DNA from: Hydrogenophaga sp.
Lineage (GTDB): Bacteria; Pseudomonadota; Gammaproteobacteria; Burkholderiales; Burkholderiaceae_C
Reading direction: 5' to 3'
DNA length: 64,000 nt
Assembly: GCF_019635465.1 (NCBI RefSeq)
Contig: NZ_JAHBZK010000007.1
Span: forward strand, 1-64,000
Position numbers and translations under genes: made by a program. The notes below the pieces were generated by a model. The model made no database searches. It was not told the DNA's origin and was given only the letters and a program-made list of their open reading frames with translations. Positions 1 through 9,157 of this stretch are shown piece by piece. Each line of letters starts with the position of its first letter. Positions within the stretch are counted from its first letter, which is position 1.

Positions 1-452
1 GCCCCACGGCACACGCCCAGTACCGGTTTCTTCTGCGCCAGAAAACACCGCAGGAGTGCGAGCTCATAGCGATCTCGCACCACATCACCTCGCCATGCGT
101 CCTTGAGCGGTTCTTGCCCATAGGTCTCTGGCGCCACGTCGGTTCCCCCCTGCAGCACCAGGGCATCCAGCTCCTGGACGACCTGCTCGACCTTCAGATG
201 CCGCGCGGCGTGCTGGCTGTCGTGCGTAACGGCGGGCACCATGAAGGCCACTGCCCCGTGCGCCATGATCCAGTGGGCCAGCGAGGCCTCTATGTATTGC
301 AGGCTCTTGTTTCGAAAGCCCAGCTCCGGGGGGACCTGATGCATCAGCCGGGCGGACATGCCAATGCGCAACGGGCGCTCTTGTGAGGCACGCGCGGCGG
401 ATCCCGCGGACATACGAGCCGGTTTGCGTACGCCCTTGGCAGCGGCAGTCAT
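1..452 (-). CDS. Class I glutamine amidotransferase-like (peptidase C26) protein, partial
   Basis: The reading frame enters at the left edge and starts with ATG at 452, giving about 150 residues with no stop. Seen: after a basic N-terminal tail comes a Rossmann-like region with VLQGGTDVAPETYG, then VLGVCRG, which matches the nucleophile elbow (GxCRG, Cys nucleophile) of the gamma-glutamyl-GABA hydrolase/PuuD branch of class I amidotransferases. The catalytic His/Glu part lies outside the window. The family hydrolyses gamma-glutamyl amides, often in polyamine or GABA catabolism; the substrate here is unknown. The start overlaps the rnr stop by 4 bp (ATGA), so it is probably translated from the rnr transcript. 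The family call is good; the specific function is not. Confidence 0.8.
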   Translation of the reverse strand, partial: MTAAAKGVRKPARMSAGSAARASQERPLRIGMSARLMHQVPPELGFRNKSLQYIEASLAHWIMAHGAVAFMVPAVTHDSQHAARHLKVEQVVQELDALVLQGGTDVAPETYGQEPLKDAWRGDVVRDRYELALLRCFLAQKKPVLGVCRG

Positions 453-2698
453 GTGCGTCGTCCTCTTCGCACCTTTGGAGTGACCTGCCGAGCGCCTGCC
501 TTCTTGCCAGCAGCCTTCCGAACGGCCTGCTTGAGCTCACCGGCTGAATTGGCGGCTGGTTCACGGTTGCGCCCGCTCCCCCGCGCTCCCTTGCGCACGG
601 GCGCCGCTTCGCGATCGCTTGCACCCGATTTGTCCTTCAACGCGCGCGACACCACATCGTCACCGGTCACGAGACGGAAATCGATGCGTCGACCGTCCAG
701 ATCGACGCGACTGACCTGAACCTGAACGCGCGAACCCAGGGCATAGCGAATCCCAGTGCGTTCTCCACGAAGCTCCTGGCGCGCCTCATCGAATCGGAAG
801 TACTCGCCACCAAGCTCGGTGATATGCACCAGGCCTTCGACGTACATGGCATCCAGCGTCACAAAAATGCCGAAGCTCGTGACTGCGCTGACGACACCGC
901 TGAACACCTCGCCCAGATGCTCACGCATGTACTTGCACTTGAGCCACGCCTCAACATCCCGACTCGCCTCATCGGCCCGGCGCTCGTTGGCACTGCAATG
1001 CAGGCCCGCCGCCTGCCAGGCCAAGGTATCGGCTGAAGGCTTGCGCACCGGCTGGGTGGGCGGTTTGGCCCGGCTGGCCAAGCGCTTGCTGAGCTTGGCG
1101 TGCGCTTCACCCGGCGTCGGCAATGCCGGCAGTTGGTACTTCTGGCGATGCAGTATCGACTTGATCACCCGATGGACCAGCAAATCCGGATAGCGTCGGA
1201 TCGGACTGGTGAAGTGGGTGTATGCCTCGAACGCAAGCCCAAAGTGGCCGCTGTTGATCGGCGTGTAGATCGCCTGCTGCATCGAGCGCAGCAACATCGT
1301 GTGAATCTGCTGCGCATCGGGCCGATCCTTGGTCAGCGCAGCGATCTGCTGAAACTCGCGAGGGTGTGGCTCTTCGCTGATGGTCGTTCCCACGCCCATC
1401 GACTTCAGGTAGTTGCGCAGCACCTCCTGCTTCTCCGGTGTCGGGCCTTCGTGAACACGGAACAATCCGGGGTGCTTGCTTTGCGCGATGAAGTCTGCTG
1501 CACAGACGTTGGCGGCCAGCATGGCCTCTTCGATCAGGCGGTGTGCATCGTTGCGCGTGCGGGCCACGATCTTTTCGATCCGTCCAGACTCGTCGCAAAC
1601 AATCTGGGTCTCCACGGTCTCAAGATCGACCGCGCCACGACCGTTGCGAGCACTTAGCAAGGCCCTGTAGACGTCATGAAGATTGAGCAGACTGGGCACC
1701 AGCGCCTTTCGCTGCTGCGCTTCGGGACCGCGAGTGTTCTGAAGAATGGCAGCGACCTCTGTGTAGGTAAATCGCGCGTGGCTGTGCATCACCGCTGGAA
1801 AGAACTGATAGGCATGCAGTGCGCCTGAACCATCGATGAGCATGTCACAGACCATGCAAAGGCGATCGACATCGGGATTGAGCGAGCACAGACCATTGGA
1901 GAGCTTCTCCGGCAGCATCGGAATCACCCTGCGCGGGAAATACACCGAGGTCGCTCGGTCGTAGGCATCCACATCGATGGGAGAGCCCGTCTGCACGTAG
2001 TGGCTCACATCGGCGATCGCCACCAACAGGCGCCAGCCTTTGCCCTTGCCAACTTTTGCAGGCTCGCAATAGACGGCGTCATCGAAGTCCCTGGCGTCTT
2101 CTCCGTCAATGGTCACCAGCGCGACGTCCCTCAAGTCCACACGGTGGCGCGCATCGGTGGGACGCACATGGTCGGGCAGCGCGCGCGCCTGCGCCATGGC
2201 CGCTTCCGAAAACTCGTGCGGAACGCCGTACTTGCGCACAGCGATCTCGATTTCCATGCCGGGGTCATCGATCTCACCCAGCACTTCCTTGACCCGACCA
2301 ACCGGTTGACCGTACAGCGCCGGCGGTTCAGTCAGTTCGACAACCACAACCTGGCCCGGTTTGGCCGCGCCCGTCGCTCCTTTGGGGATCAGCACGTCCT
2401 GTCCATAGCGCTTGTCTTCAGGTGCCACCAACCAAACGCCACTTTCCTGGAGCAAGCGCCCGATGATGGGCGCGTTCGAGCGCTCAATGATTTCGGTAAC
2501 CCGCCCCTCCGGTCGACCCTTTCTATCAAGTCGCACGATGCGGGCCTTGACGCGGTCCTTGTGCAGAACAGCGCGCATCTCGTTGGAGGGGAGATAGATG
2601 TCAGGTTGTCCGTCATCGCGGACCACAAATCCATGGCCGTCGCGGTGACCCGAGACGACGCCCTCAAATTCGGCCAACAGGCTGCTTTTTTCGGTCAC
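449..2698 (-). CDS. rnr: Ribonuclease R (3'-5' exoribonuclease)
   Basis: RNase R degrades structured RNA 3' to 5' in the cytoplasm and acts in rRNA, tRNA and mRNA quality control and in trans-translation. The 749-residue protein has N-terminal cold-shock domains, the RNB catalytic domain with TIDGEDARDFDDAVY (metal-binding Asp at about 198, 204, 206 and 207), a C-terminal S1 domain (about 600-680) and a lysine/arginine-rich tail, in the order and length of the family. The start is a GTG at 2698 preceded by GAGAAAAA; no upstream ATG is available. The gene is divergent from tRNA-Leu and its stop overlaps the following amidotransferase gene by 4 bp. Confidence 0.96.
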   Translation of the reverse strand: MTEKSSLLAEFEGVVSGHRDGHGFVVRDDGQPDIYLPSNEMRAVLHKDRVKARIVRLDRKGRPEGRVTEIIERSNAPIIGRLLQESGVWLVAPEDKRYGQDVLIPKGATGAAKPGQVVVVELTEPPALYGQPVGRVKEVLGEIDDPGMEIEIAVRKYGVPHEFSEAAMAQARALPDHVRPTDARHRVDLRDVALVTIDGEDARDFDDAVYCEPAKVGKGKGWRLLVAIADVSHYVQTGSPIDVDAYDRATSVYFPRRVIPMLPEKLSNGLCSLNPDVDRLCMVCDMLIDGSGALHAYQFFPAVMHSHARFTYTEVAAILQNTRGPEAQQRKALVPSLLNLHDVYRALLSARNGRGAVDLETVETQIVCDESGRIEKIVARTRNDAHRLIEEAMLAANVCAADFIAQSKHPGLFRVHEGPTPEKQEVLRNYLKSMGVGTTISEEPHPREFQQIAALTKDRPDAQQIHTMLLRSMQQAIYTPINSGHFGLAFEAYTHFTSPIRRYPDLLVHRVIKSILHRQKYQLPALPTPGEAHAKLSKRLASRAKPPTQPVRKPSADTLAWQAAGLHCSANERRADEASRDVEAWLKCKYMREHLGEVFSGVVSAVTSFGIFVTLDAMYVEGLVHITELGGEYFRFDEARQELRGERTGIRYALGSRVQVQVSRVDLDGRRIDFRLVTGDDVVSRALKDKSGASDREAAPVRKGARGSGRNREPAANSAGELKQAVRKAAGKKAGARQVTPKVRRGRRT

Positions 2699-2715
2699 TT
2701 TTTCTCTGCTATACT
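2687..2715 (+). promoter_or_regulatory. Probable sigma-70 promoter of tRNA-Leu
   Basis: A good -10 hexamer TATACT lies at 2710-2715, 16 bp before the mature tRNA 5' end. The T-rich stretch about 17 bp upstream is only a weak -35. It overlaps the start region of rnr, so the two divergent transcripts share this short interval. Confidence 0.55.
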
Positions 2716-2731
2716 GCCGGTTTCCTGAGAT

Positions 2732-2816
<85 letters not shown>

Positions 2817-2823
2817 ATCATAT

Positions 2824-2863
2824 AAGGGCTTGCATGCTGAATGGCTGCAAGCCCTTTTCTTTT
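2824..2863 (+). terminator. Rho-independent terminator after tRNA-Leu
   Basis: An 11-bp perfect stem AAGGGCTTGCA (2824-2834) pairs with TGCAAGCCCTT (2846-2856) and is followed by TTCTTTT. It lies 8 bp past the CCA end of tRNA-Leu and faces the 3' end of rimO. Confidence 0.88.
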
Positions 2864-2891
2864 GCGCGAATCGGTCGATTGCGGATGTGCG

Positions 2892-4286
2892 TCAGATCGG
2901 CAAAGCCACCAGATCGTGGCCATCGGTATCCACAATGCGTGCGCGCGTGAACTCGCCCACTTTCAAGGTCTTGCTGATTTTTTGCGGGGCCAACAAACGC
3001 ACCACGCCATCGATCTCAGGTGCGTCGGCATAGGACCGTCCGACACCCCCTTTGCGACCCAAGGCGGGTGCATGGTCCACCAGCACTTGCATGTCCGCAC
3101 CGATACGCGAGCGCAGCTTCTGCGTGGAAACTTCTTCCGCCACGGCCATGAAGCGCACGCGGCGTTCCTCGCGCAGCGCGTCCGGCACCGGATCAGGCAG
3201 ACCATTGGCCGCCGCGCCCGTCACTGGCGAGTAGGCAAAACAGCCAGCCCGATCGATGCGCGCCTCTCTGACAAAGGCCAGCAGATCCTCGAACTCGGCG
3301 TCCGACTCGCCCGGGAATCCGGCGATGAACGTGCTGCGCACCACGATCTCGGGACACAGCTCCCGCCAGCGAGCAATGCGTTCGAGGTTCTTCTCGCCAC
3401 TCGCGGGTCGCTTCATGCGTCGCAAAACATCCGGGTGGCTGTGCTGCAAGGGCACATCCAGATAGGGCAATACAAGCCCTTCGGCCATCAGAGGAATGAC
3501 CTCGTCCACATGGGGGTACGGATAGACATAGTGCAGACGCACCCAGGCGCCGTACGGTCGGGCGAGCTCGCCCAGGCGGCGCACCAGATCGAGCAGACGC
3601 GTCTTGACCGGTTGCCCATTCCAGAAGCCAGTGCGGTACTTGACGTCCACCCCGTAGGCCGAGGTGTCTTGACTGACGACCAGCAACTCCTTCACACCGG
3701 CCTCGAACAGCTTGTGCGCCTCGCCCAACACATCGCCAATCGGGCGACTGACCAAGTCACCTCGCATCGAGGGAATGATGCAGAAAGTGCACCGGTGATT
3801 GCACCCCTCGCTGATCTTCAAGTACGCGTAGTGGCGCGGCGTGAGCTTGATTCCCTGCGGTGGCACGAGATCCACGAAAGGATCGTGCGGCTTCGGCAAA
3901 TGCGAATGCACTGCCTCCATCACCTCGTGCGTCGCATGCGGCCCGGTGACCGCCAGGACGCTGGGATGCATCTGACGCACCAGATTGCCACCCTGATCAC
4001 CTTCACGCGCCCCCAGACAACCTGTCACGATCACCTTGCCGTTCTCGGCCAACGCCTCGCCGATGGCGTCCAGGCTTTCCTTGACCGCGTCGTCAATGAA
4101 GCCGCACGTGTTGACGATCACCAAATCGGCGCCGTCGTAGGACTTTGAGGTCTGGTAGCCCTCGGCACTGAGCTGGGTGAGTATGAGTTCGGCGTCCGTG
4201 AGGGCTTTGGGACAACCAAGACTGACGAAGCCCACTTTGGGGGCTGGCGCGCTGCTGAGCGCGGCTGGGGAGATGGCGTCGGACAT
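2892..4286 (-). CDS. rimO: Ribosomal protein S12 methylthiotransferase RimO
   Basis: RimO adds a methylthio group to the conserved aspartate of ribosomal protein S12. The 464-residue protein shows the N-terminal MTTase domain with three cluster cysteines (about C25, C61, C90), the radical-SAM motif CNHRCTFC (about C162, C166, C169) and a C-terminal TRAM domain. [14 protein letters not shown] near the start separates RimO from the tRNA-modifying MiaB. The ATG at 4286 follows a short leader behind phaR, 39 bp away on the same strand, so it may be co-transcribed with phaR. Confidence 0.96.
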   Translation of the reverse strand: MSDAISPAALSSAPAPKVGFVSLGCPKALTDAELILTQLSAEGYQTSKSYDGADLVIVNTCGFIDDAVKESLDAIGEALAENGKVIVTGCLGAREGDQGGNLVRQMHPSVLAVTGPHATHEVMEAVHSHLPKPHDPFVDLVPPQGIKLTPRHYAYLKISEGCNHRCTFCIIPSMRGDLVSRPIGDVLGEAHKLFEAGVKELLVVSQDTSAYGVDVKYRTGFWNGQPVKTRLLDLVRRLGELARPYGAWVRLHYVYPYPHVDEVIPLMAEGLVLPYLDVPLQHSHPDVLRRMKRPASGEKNLERIARWRELCPEIVVRSTFIAGFPGESDAEFEDLLAFVREARIDRAGCFAYSPVTGAAANGLPDPVPDALREERRVRFMAVAEEVSTQKLRSRIGADMQVLVDHAPALGRKGGVGRSYADAPEIDGVVRLLAPQKISKTLKVGEFTRARIVDTDGHDLVALPI

Positions 4287-4325
4287 GAGGGCGCGATTGT
4301 CTCAGACCGCGCCGGTGCCGGCACA

Positions 4326-4868
4326 TCACCGCTTGAGGCCCAATGCCGCCAACATCTGCTCGCTGTTCTTCTGCATTTGTTCCTGCATCTGCGTGAACGC
4401 AGTGCGGGACTGTTCAAGGTAGGCACCCATCATGCCCTGCATCATGGGCGACTGCACGTTCATGAACTGCTGCCAAGCCTCCGGATTAAGGCCTCCTCCA
4501 GCCTGCTCCGCCATCTTCTGCTGCAAGTCCATGAAAATCTGGACGTTCTTTTCAAGGTACGCGCCCATGAAGTCCTGCATCGAGTGGCCATAGAAGCGAA
4601 TGATGTTCGCCAGCACTTGCTCAGTGAAGATCGGCACACCCGCCGTCTCCTCCTCCAGGATGATCTGCAGCAGGATGCTACGCGTCAGGTCCTCGTTGGA
4701 CTTGGCATCGCGCACCACGAAGGGTTCGCTGTCCATCACCAGCGCCTTCACCTCCGCCAGCGTGATGTAGGACGAGGTGTCGGTGTCGTACAGCCGGCGA
4801 TTGGGGTACTTCTTGATGACGCGCACGCCCGGTGTGCCACCTGAGTCAGTCTTGGGTTTGGTTGCCAT
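4326..4868 (-). CDS. phaR: Polyhydroxyalkanoate synthesis regulator PhaR
   Basis: PhaR is a DNA- and polymer-binding repressor that senses polyhydroxybutyrate granules and controls phasin (phaP) expression. The 180-residue protein begins with a disordered tail, then the strongly conserved PHB accumulation regulatory N-terminal domain (VIKKYPNRRLYDTDTSSYIT, about 17-36), followed by two related segments (YLEKNVQIFMDL and YLEQSRTAFTQM) of the PHB_acc repeat. The C-terminus is methionine- and glutamine-rich, which fits granule binding. 3-hydroxybutyrate dehydrogenase lies 3.5 kb away in this window, consistent with a PHB-cycling host. Confidence 0.95.
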   Translation of the reverse strand: MATKPKTDSGGTPGVRVIKKYPNRRLYDTDTSSYITLAEVKALVMDSEPFVVRDAKSNEDLTRSILLQIILEEETAGVPIFTEQVLANIIRFYGHSMQDFMGAYLEKNVQIFMDLQQKMAEQAGGGLNPEAWQQFMNVQSPMMQGMMGAYLEQSRTAFTQMQEQMQKNSEQMLAALGLKR

Positions 4869-4924
4869 CCCGGCATTCTAGAAACACCGCCGGATACCCC
4901 GGGCATGGTTTTCCCTTTATGGCC

Positions 4925-4966
4925 GACAAAACGGAAAACCCCTGCAGGCAAAGGCCTGCAGGGGTT
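4925..4966 (-). terminator. Rho-independent terminator after tRNA-Val(GAC)
   Basis: On the minus strand a 13-bp stem (4954-4966 with 4937-4949) containing CCTGCAGG and a 4-nt loop is followed by a TTCCGTTTTG tail. It lies 5 bp beyond the tRNA 3' end. Confidence 0.85.
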
Positions 4967-4971
4967 GAATC

Positions 4972-5048
4972 TGGTAGGCGCGAAGGGACTCGAACCCCTG
5001 ACCCCCACCATGTCAAGGTGGTGCTCTAACCAGCTGAGCTACGCGCCT
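4972..5048 (-). tRNA. tRNA-Val (anticodon GAC)
   Basis: 77 nt with encoded CCA. The acceptor AGGCGCG/CGCGCCT is followed by discriminator A. The D arm is GCTCAGCTGGTTAGAGC, and the anticodon stem CCACC/GGTGG encloses TTGACAT with anticodon GAC (reads GUC/GUU). The T arm carries GGTTCGAGTCC. Its own promoter lies between relA and the tRNA, and its terminator is directly downstream. Confidence 0.97.
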
Positions 5049-5058
5049 GAAACTGCTC

Positions 5059-5074
5059 GAAGCCTCGCAGTATA
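5059..5074 (-). promoter_or_regulatory. tRNA-Val(GAC) promoter: -10 and GC-rich discriminator
   Basis: On the minus strand TATACT (5074-5069) is followed directly by GCGAGGCTTC. The -35 would overlap the relA stop region and is not clear. The same -10/discriminator block precedes the other tRNA-Val gene at 18821-18836. A GC-rich discriminator is typical of promoters under stringent control. Confidence 0.6.
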
Positions 5075-5090
5075 GCAGGACTATCACACT

Positions 5091-7385
5091 CTATTTGCGC
5101 CGCACCATGCGAACACCCTCCACGTCGCCCACAACAGCCATGGCGCGGCTGACCTGGCGTGCGTCATTGACCTCGATCGTGAATGTCATCCACGCCACAC
5201 CCTTTACCGTCTGGGTCTGAACGCCGATCACATTCATCTTTTCGCGAGCGAATACGTCCGAAATATCGCGCAACAAGCCCTGACGGTCATTGGCCTCGAT
5301 GGCCACATCCACGGGATACATAGACGACTTCCCGTCTTTGCCGCTGCCAGAATCGCCACTCCATTCGACATCGATCACCCGGTCCGGGCTCTTGCGAACC
5401 AGGTGTGCGAAATCGGCGCAGTCAGCGCGGTGGATGCTGACACCCTTCCCGCGCGTCACAAAGCCACGGATGTCGTCTGGTGGTGCCGGCCTGCAGCATT
5501 TGGCAAGTTGCGTCATCAAGGCGCCCACGCCCACCACCAGCACGTCGCCTTTGGGTGCGTCGCCACCACGCCGCGGGACGCGCGCCCAATTGGCCGGCGG
5601 CTCGGATGGCGCCTGAGGCTCCGGGGGCCGCAGCTGGGCTTCGATCGCTCGCAGTGAGAGCTCGTCCTTGCCAACCAACTCGAACATCTCATCCGCGCCT
5701 GACAGGCCCAGGTCGCTGGCCAGGTCATCAAACTTGACGGCGGTGCGTCCCTCGCGCTGGAGCAGCTTTTCCACGGCGTCCCTGCCACGCGCAACGGTTT
5801 CCGCCATGGCCTGGGCGTTGAACCAGGCGCGCACCTTGCTCTTGGCGCGATGGCTCACCAGATAGCCCAATTCGCCATTGAGCCAGTCGCGTGACGGACC
5901 GCCCTCCTTGGCAGCAGTGATCTCCACCGTCTGCCCGTTCTGTAGCGCCGTGTTCAAGGGCACCATGGCACCGTCGACCTTGGCGCCACGACAACGGTGA
6001 CCAAGATCGGTGTGCACCGTGTAGGCGAAGTCCACAGGCGTCGCCCCTTGGGGCAACTCGACGATGGCGGCGTTGGGCGTCAGCACATAAATGCGATCGT
6101 CAAAGAGACCCTGGGCCGTGCCGCTAAGGTCGCGCTCCCAAGCCAGCAGTTGCCGCAGCACGGCGATCTTGGCGTCGTACTCCGAGTTGGCCGAAACACC
6201 GGCGTATCCCTTGCTGCCGGCCTCTTTGTAGGCCCAATGCGCGGCAACGCCATGTTCCGCGTGATCGTGCATGGCCTGGGTCCGGATCTGGATTTCGAAC
6301 GCTCTGCCCTGCGCGTCGCGCACCACGGTGTGCAGTGACTGGTAGCCATTGGCCTTGGGCTTGGCAATGTAGTCGTCGAACTCCTCGGGTACGGGCGCAA
6401 AGCGCGCGTTGACATGGGCCAGCACGGCATAGCAATCCGCTGTGTCGGGCACCACGACGCGCAATGCGCGGATATCGAACACCTGCTCAAAGTCCAGCGC
6501 CTTGCCGCGCATCTTTCGCACGATGCTGTAGATGTGCTTTGGCCGCCCCTGGACCGTGGCGTGAATGCCGCTCGCGCGCAGTTCGTTCTGCAGCTGATCC
6601 CGGACCTGCTCCACGTGCGCCTCTCGTTCGGCGCGCTTCTCGTCCAGCAGGTGCGCCACTTCCTTGTAGGTCTGCGGCTCCAGGAAACGAAAGGCCAGGT
6701 CCTCCATCTCCCACTTGATTTGCCAGATACCCAGCCGGTTGGCCAAGGGAGCGAACACATTCAGAGACTCGCTGGCCAAGGCATCGCCTGGCTCGCCCTT
6801 GCAGGCGGCAAAGTACCGCAGTGTCTGCAACCGCGACGCCAGTCTTAGCATGACGACACGCAGATCGCGCGAGAAAGCCAACAACATCTTGCGAACGTTC
6901 TCGGTCTGACTGGCCGCCAGATCGGACAGGGGCGCCTTGGACAATCCCGCTGCGGGCTGGGCGACATCGGACGCAGCCTGCCGCTCTTCGTGCTTGCGGC
7001 GCAGCACCTCAGCCGCCTTGAGCCGGGCCTGTCGTTGCAGTTGCACCAGCTTGGTTGTCTCGACCGCCAGCGCGGCGTGTTGTTCGCCAAAGGCTTTGGC
7101 GATGACCTCCTGGGGTCGATTGAGGTGCTGGCAGGCATACACCAGATAGGCCGCGGCCTGCATGGCTTCTGACCCGCCGATGTCGGACAGGATTCGAGCG
7201 ACCGCGTGGGCGTGTGCCAGCGTGTTCTCGCCGGTGTCCAGGGTCTCCGATTCCAGCAAGGGCTCGGCAAAGGCCCGCGCCTTGCCCAGCGCATTGGCCT
7301 GCGCAGGAAGCTCCGCGGCGGTTGCGGCCACGATGGCCGCAGGTGCTGCTTCGGTCGCCTCGGTCGATGCAGGAAAGCGCTTCAT
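5091..7385 (-). CDS. relA: (p)ppGpp synthetase RelA, hydrolase-inactive type
   Basis: RelA makes (p)ppGpp on ribosomes stalled with uncharged tRNA. The 764-residue long RSH protein has an N-terminal HD-like domain, a synthetase domain (EEFDDYIAKPKANGYQSLHT and EIQIRTQAMHDHAEHG), a TGS domain (LTPNAAIVELPQGATPVDFA), a conserved-cysteine region (LAKCCRPAPPDD, GVSIHRADC) and a C-terminal ACT domain. The HD motif expected for (p)ppGpp hydrolysis is replaced (YACQHLN where SpoT has a HDxxED run), so this should be the synthesis-only paralogue; a bifunctional SpoT is expected elsewhere. The start overlaps the stop of the preceding hydrolase gene by 4 bp. tRNA-Val lies immediately downstream. Confidence 0.93.
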   Translation of the reverse strand: MKRFPASTEATEAAPAAIVAATAAELPAQANALGKARAFAEPLLESETLDTGENTLAHAHAVARILSDIGGSEAMQAAAYLVYACQHLNRPQEVIAKAFGEQHAALAVETTKLVQLQRQARLKAAEVLRRKHEERQAASDVAQPAAGLSKAPLSDLAASQTENVRKMLLAFSRDLRVVMLRLASRLQTLRYFAACKGEPGDALASESLNVFAPLANRLGIWQIKWEMEDLAFRFLEPQTYKEVAHLLDEKRAEREAHVEQVRDQLQNELRASGIHATVQGRPKHIYSIVRKMRGKALDFEQVFDIRALRVVVPDTADCYAVLAHVNARFAPVPEEFDDYIAKPKANGYQSLHTVVRDAQGRAFEIQIRTQAMHDHAEHGVAAHWAYKEAGSKGYAGVSANSEYDAKIAVLRQLLAWERDLSGTAQGLFDDRIYVLTPNAAIVELPQGATPVDFAYTVHTDLGHRCRGAKVDGAMVPLNTALQNGQTVEITAAKEGGPSRDWLNGELGYLVSHRAKSKVRAWFNAQAMAETVARGRDAVEKLLQREGRTAVKFDDLASDLGLSGADEMFELVGKDELSLRAIEAQLRPPEPQAPSEPPANWARVPRRGGDAPKGDVLVVGVGALMTQLAKCCRPAPPDDIRGFVTRGKGVSIHRADCADFAHLVRKSPDRVIDVEWSGDSGSGKDGKSSMYPVDVAIEANDRQGLLRDISDVFAREKMNVIGVQTQTVKGVAWMTFTIEVNDARQVSRAMAVVGDVEGVRMVRRK

Positions 7386-8302
7386 CGCTTGAACAGGAAG
7401 TCGATCACCGCCTGTACTTGATCACCGGCCATCAGGGTTGGCGCATGTCCAACGCCCGCAAAGGCAACACACTTCGCGCGTGGACCTCTTCTGGACATGG
7501 CCTCCGCGGTGGCCGCGCTCAGCAAGTCGGAATCGGCCCCGCGCAGAACCAGGGTCGGGCAGGCAATGGCATCGTAGAGATCCCACAGCGCGGCTTCTCC
7601 TTCTAGCGCCGCCCGCTGAAGCGTTTCCTGGCTTGCGCCCACCACCATGGCCTTGAAAGGCTGCGCAATGGCGGGGTCGTAGTGCAGTCCGTAGCGCCCA
7701 CCGTTGACTTTGAGCATGGGACCATTGAGCTCGCGCCACTGGGCCGGCGTATGTGGCCCGAATCCGACCGAGATGCTGGCCAGGTAGTCCAACGCCTGTT
7801 GCTCCGTGTCAAATTTCGGGTCATTGCCCACGTAGGTGGCTATGCGTTGCAAGGCTTCCCATTGAATGACGGGCCCAACGTCATTCAGGACAAGACGCGT
7901 GATTTCCAACGCTGCCTGTGCGGCAACACCCATCCCGATCAGTCCGCCCATACTGGTTCCCACCCAGGACAACCGAACCAACGGTGACTGTGCTCGAAGG
8001 TGCTGGACAAGCGCCACCGCGTCGCCCACATAGGTCGGGACCTGATAGTGCATGGGCTCTGCCAGCCAATCACTGCGTCCCCGCCCCGCCACATCGACCG
8101 CAATCACGCGCGCGAAGGGCTGAATGGCCCGCGCCAGGGTGTCGAAATCCCGCCCTTGCCGAGACAGGCCGTGTACGCAGATGACCAGCTCGCGCGACAA
8201 GTTGTCCGCGCACGCCCATTCCCAGTAAGCGATCTGGCGGGCTGCCCCGGTACGCGCGGCCACGCCATTGACCGTCAGGTGCTTGAGTTCAGGTTCTGTC
8301 AT
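7382..8302 (-). CDS. Alpha/beta hydrolase
   Basis: A 306-residue alpha/beta hydrolase-1 family protein. Seen: oxyanion segment VHGLSRQGRDF, RGRSDW, nucleophile elbow GTSMGG (Ser about 117), acid-loop region LRGADSDLLS, and the catalytic His in GVGHAPTL near the C-terminus. The ATG at 8302 is preferred over an in-frame start 54 bp upstream because conservation-like sequence begins there and the extension reaches toward the divergent bdhA. The stop overlaps relA by 4 bp, so the two are translationally coupled. Substrate unknown; members of this family include lipases, esterases and meta-cleavage hydrolases. Confidence 0.85.
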   Translation of the reverse strand: MTEPELKHLTVNGVAARTGAARQIAYWEWACADNLSRELVICVHGLSRQGRDFDTLARAIQPFARVIAVDVAGRGRSDWLAEPMHYQVPTYVGDAVALVQHLRAQSPLVRLSWVGTSMGGLIGMGVAAQAALEITRLVLNDVGPVIQWEALQRIATYVGNDPKFDTEQQALDYLASISVGFGPHTPAQWRELNGPMLKVNGGRYGLHYDPAIAQPFKAMVVGASQETLQRAALEGEAALWDLYDAIACPTLVLRGADSDLLSAATAEAMSRRGPRAKCVAFAGVGHAPTLMAGDQVQAVIDFLFKR

Positions 8303-8379
8303 GCCAGTCGATCGTTTGCGCGCCGCACCATAATGCGCCCACGCGTTTTGAATCAATCCTAATGGAACTGGAGTGACCC

Positions 8380-9150
8380 ATGCTTGCCGGAAAAACCGCC
8401 CTTGTGACCGGATCCACCAGTGGCATCGGCCTTGGCATCGCCAAGGCGCTGGCCCGTCAGGGGGCCAACATTGTCCTCAATGGATTTGGCGATGCCGAAG
8501 GCCCGAAGGCGGAAGTCGCTGCCCTGGGAGTGAAGGTGGGCTATCACGGCGCAGACATGAGCAAGCCAGCGGACATCGAGGCGATGATGGCCTATGCAGC
8601 GGCCACTTTCGGCCGCGTTGACATACTGGTGAACAACGCTGGCATCCAGCACGTTGCCCGCGTCGAGGATTTCCCGGTCGACCGCTGGGACGCGGTCATT
8701 GCCATCAATTTGTCGAGCGCATTCCATACCTCGCGCCTGGCATTGCCCGCCATGCGAGCGGCCAACTGGGGGCGAATCATCAATGTGGCATCGGTGCACG
8801 GCCTGGTGGGCTCCGCCGAAAAATCGGCCTACGTGGCGGCCAAGCACGGGATCGTGGGCCTGACCAAAGTGACCGCACTGGAAACCGCCACCACCGGGGT
8901 GACCTGCAACGCGATCTGCCCCGGCTGGGTGTTGACACCCTTGGTGCAAAAACAGGTGGATGCCAAGGCGGCGGCCCAGGGACTGACCAACGAAGCCGCT
9001 ACCCGTCAACTGCTAGGCGAGAAAGAGCCGTCGATGCAGTTCACCACCCCCGAAGAGCTTGGCGAGCTGGCCGCGTTTTTCTGCTCGCCGGCCGGCAACA
9101 ACGTGCGCGGTGTTGCGTGGAACATGGACGGCGGCTGGACCGCCCAGTGA
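8380..9150 (+). CDS. bdhA: D-3-hydroxybutyrate dehydrogenase (SDR family)
   Basis: Oxidises D-3-hydroxybutyrate, the monomer released from PHB, to acetoacetate with NAD+. The 256-residue classical short-chain dehydrogenase has TGSTSGIG (10-17), NNAG (85-88) and the tetrad N110-S138-Y151-K155 (YVAAK). GIQHVA after NNAG and the CPGWVLTPLVQKQ loop are characteristic of 3-hydroxybutyrate dehydrogenases rather than generic SDRs. The start is preceded by a GGAG Shine-Dalgarno. It is divergent from the hydrolase/relA genes and convergent with the SIMPL gene, 7 bp apart. Confidence 0.93.
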   Translation: MLAGKTALVTGSTSGIGLGIAKALARQGANIVLNGFGDAEGPKAEVAALGVKVGYHGADMSKPADIEAMMAYAAATFGRVDILVNNAGIQHVARVEDFPVDRWDAVIAINLSSAFHTSRLALPAMRAANWGRIINVASVHGLVGSAEKSAYVAAKHGIVGLTKVTALETATTGVTCNAICPGWVLTPLVQKQVDAKAAAQGLTNEAATRQLLGEKEPSMQFTTPEELGELAAFFCSPAGNNVRGVAWNMDGGWTAQ

Positions 9151-9157
9151 GTTCGCC

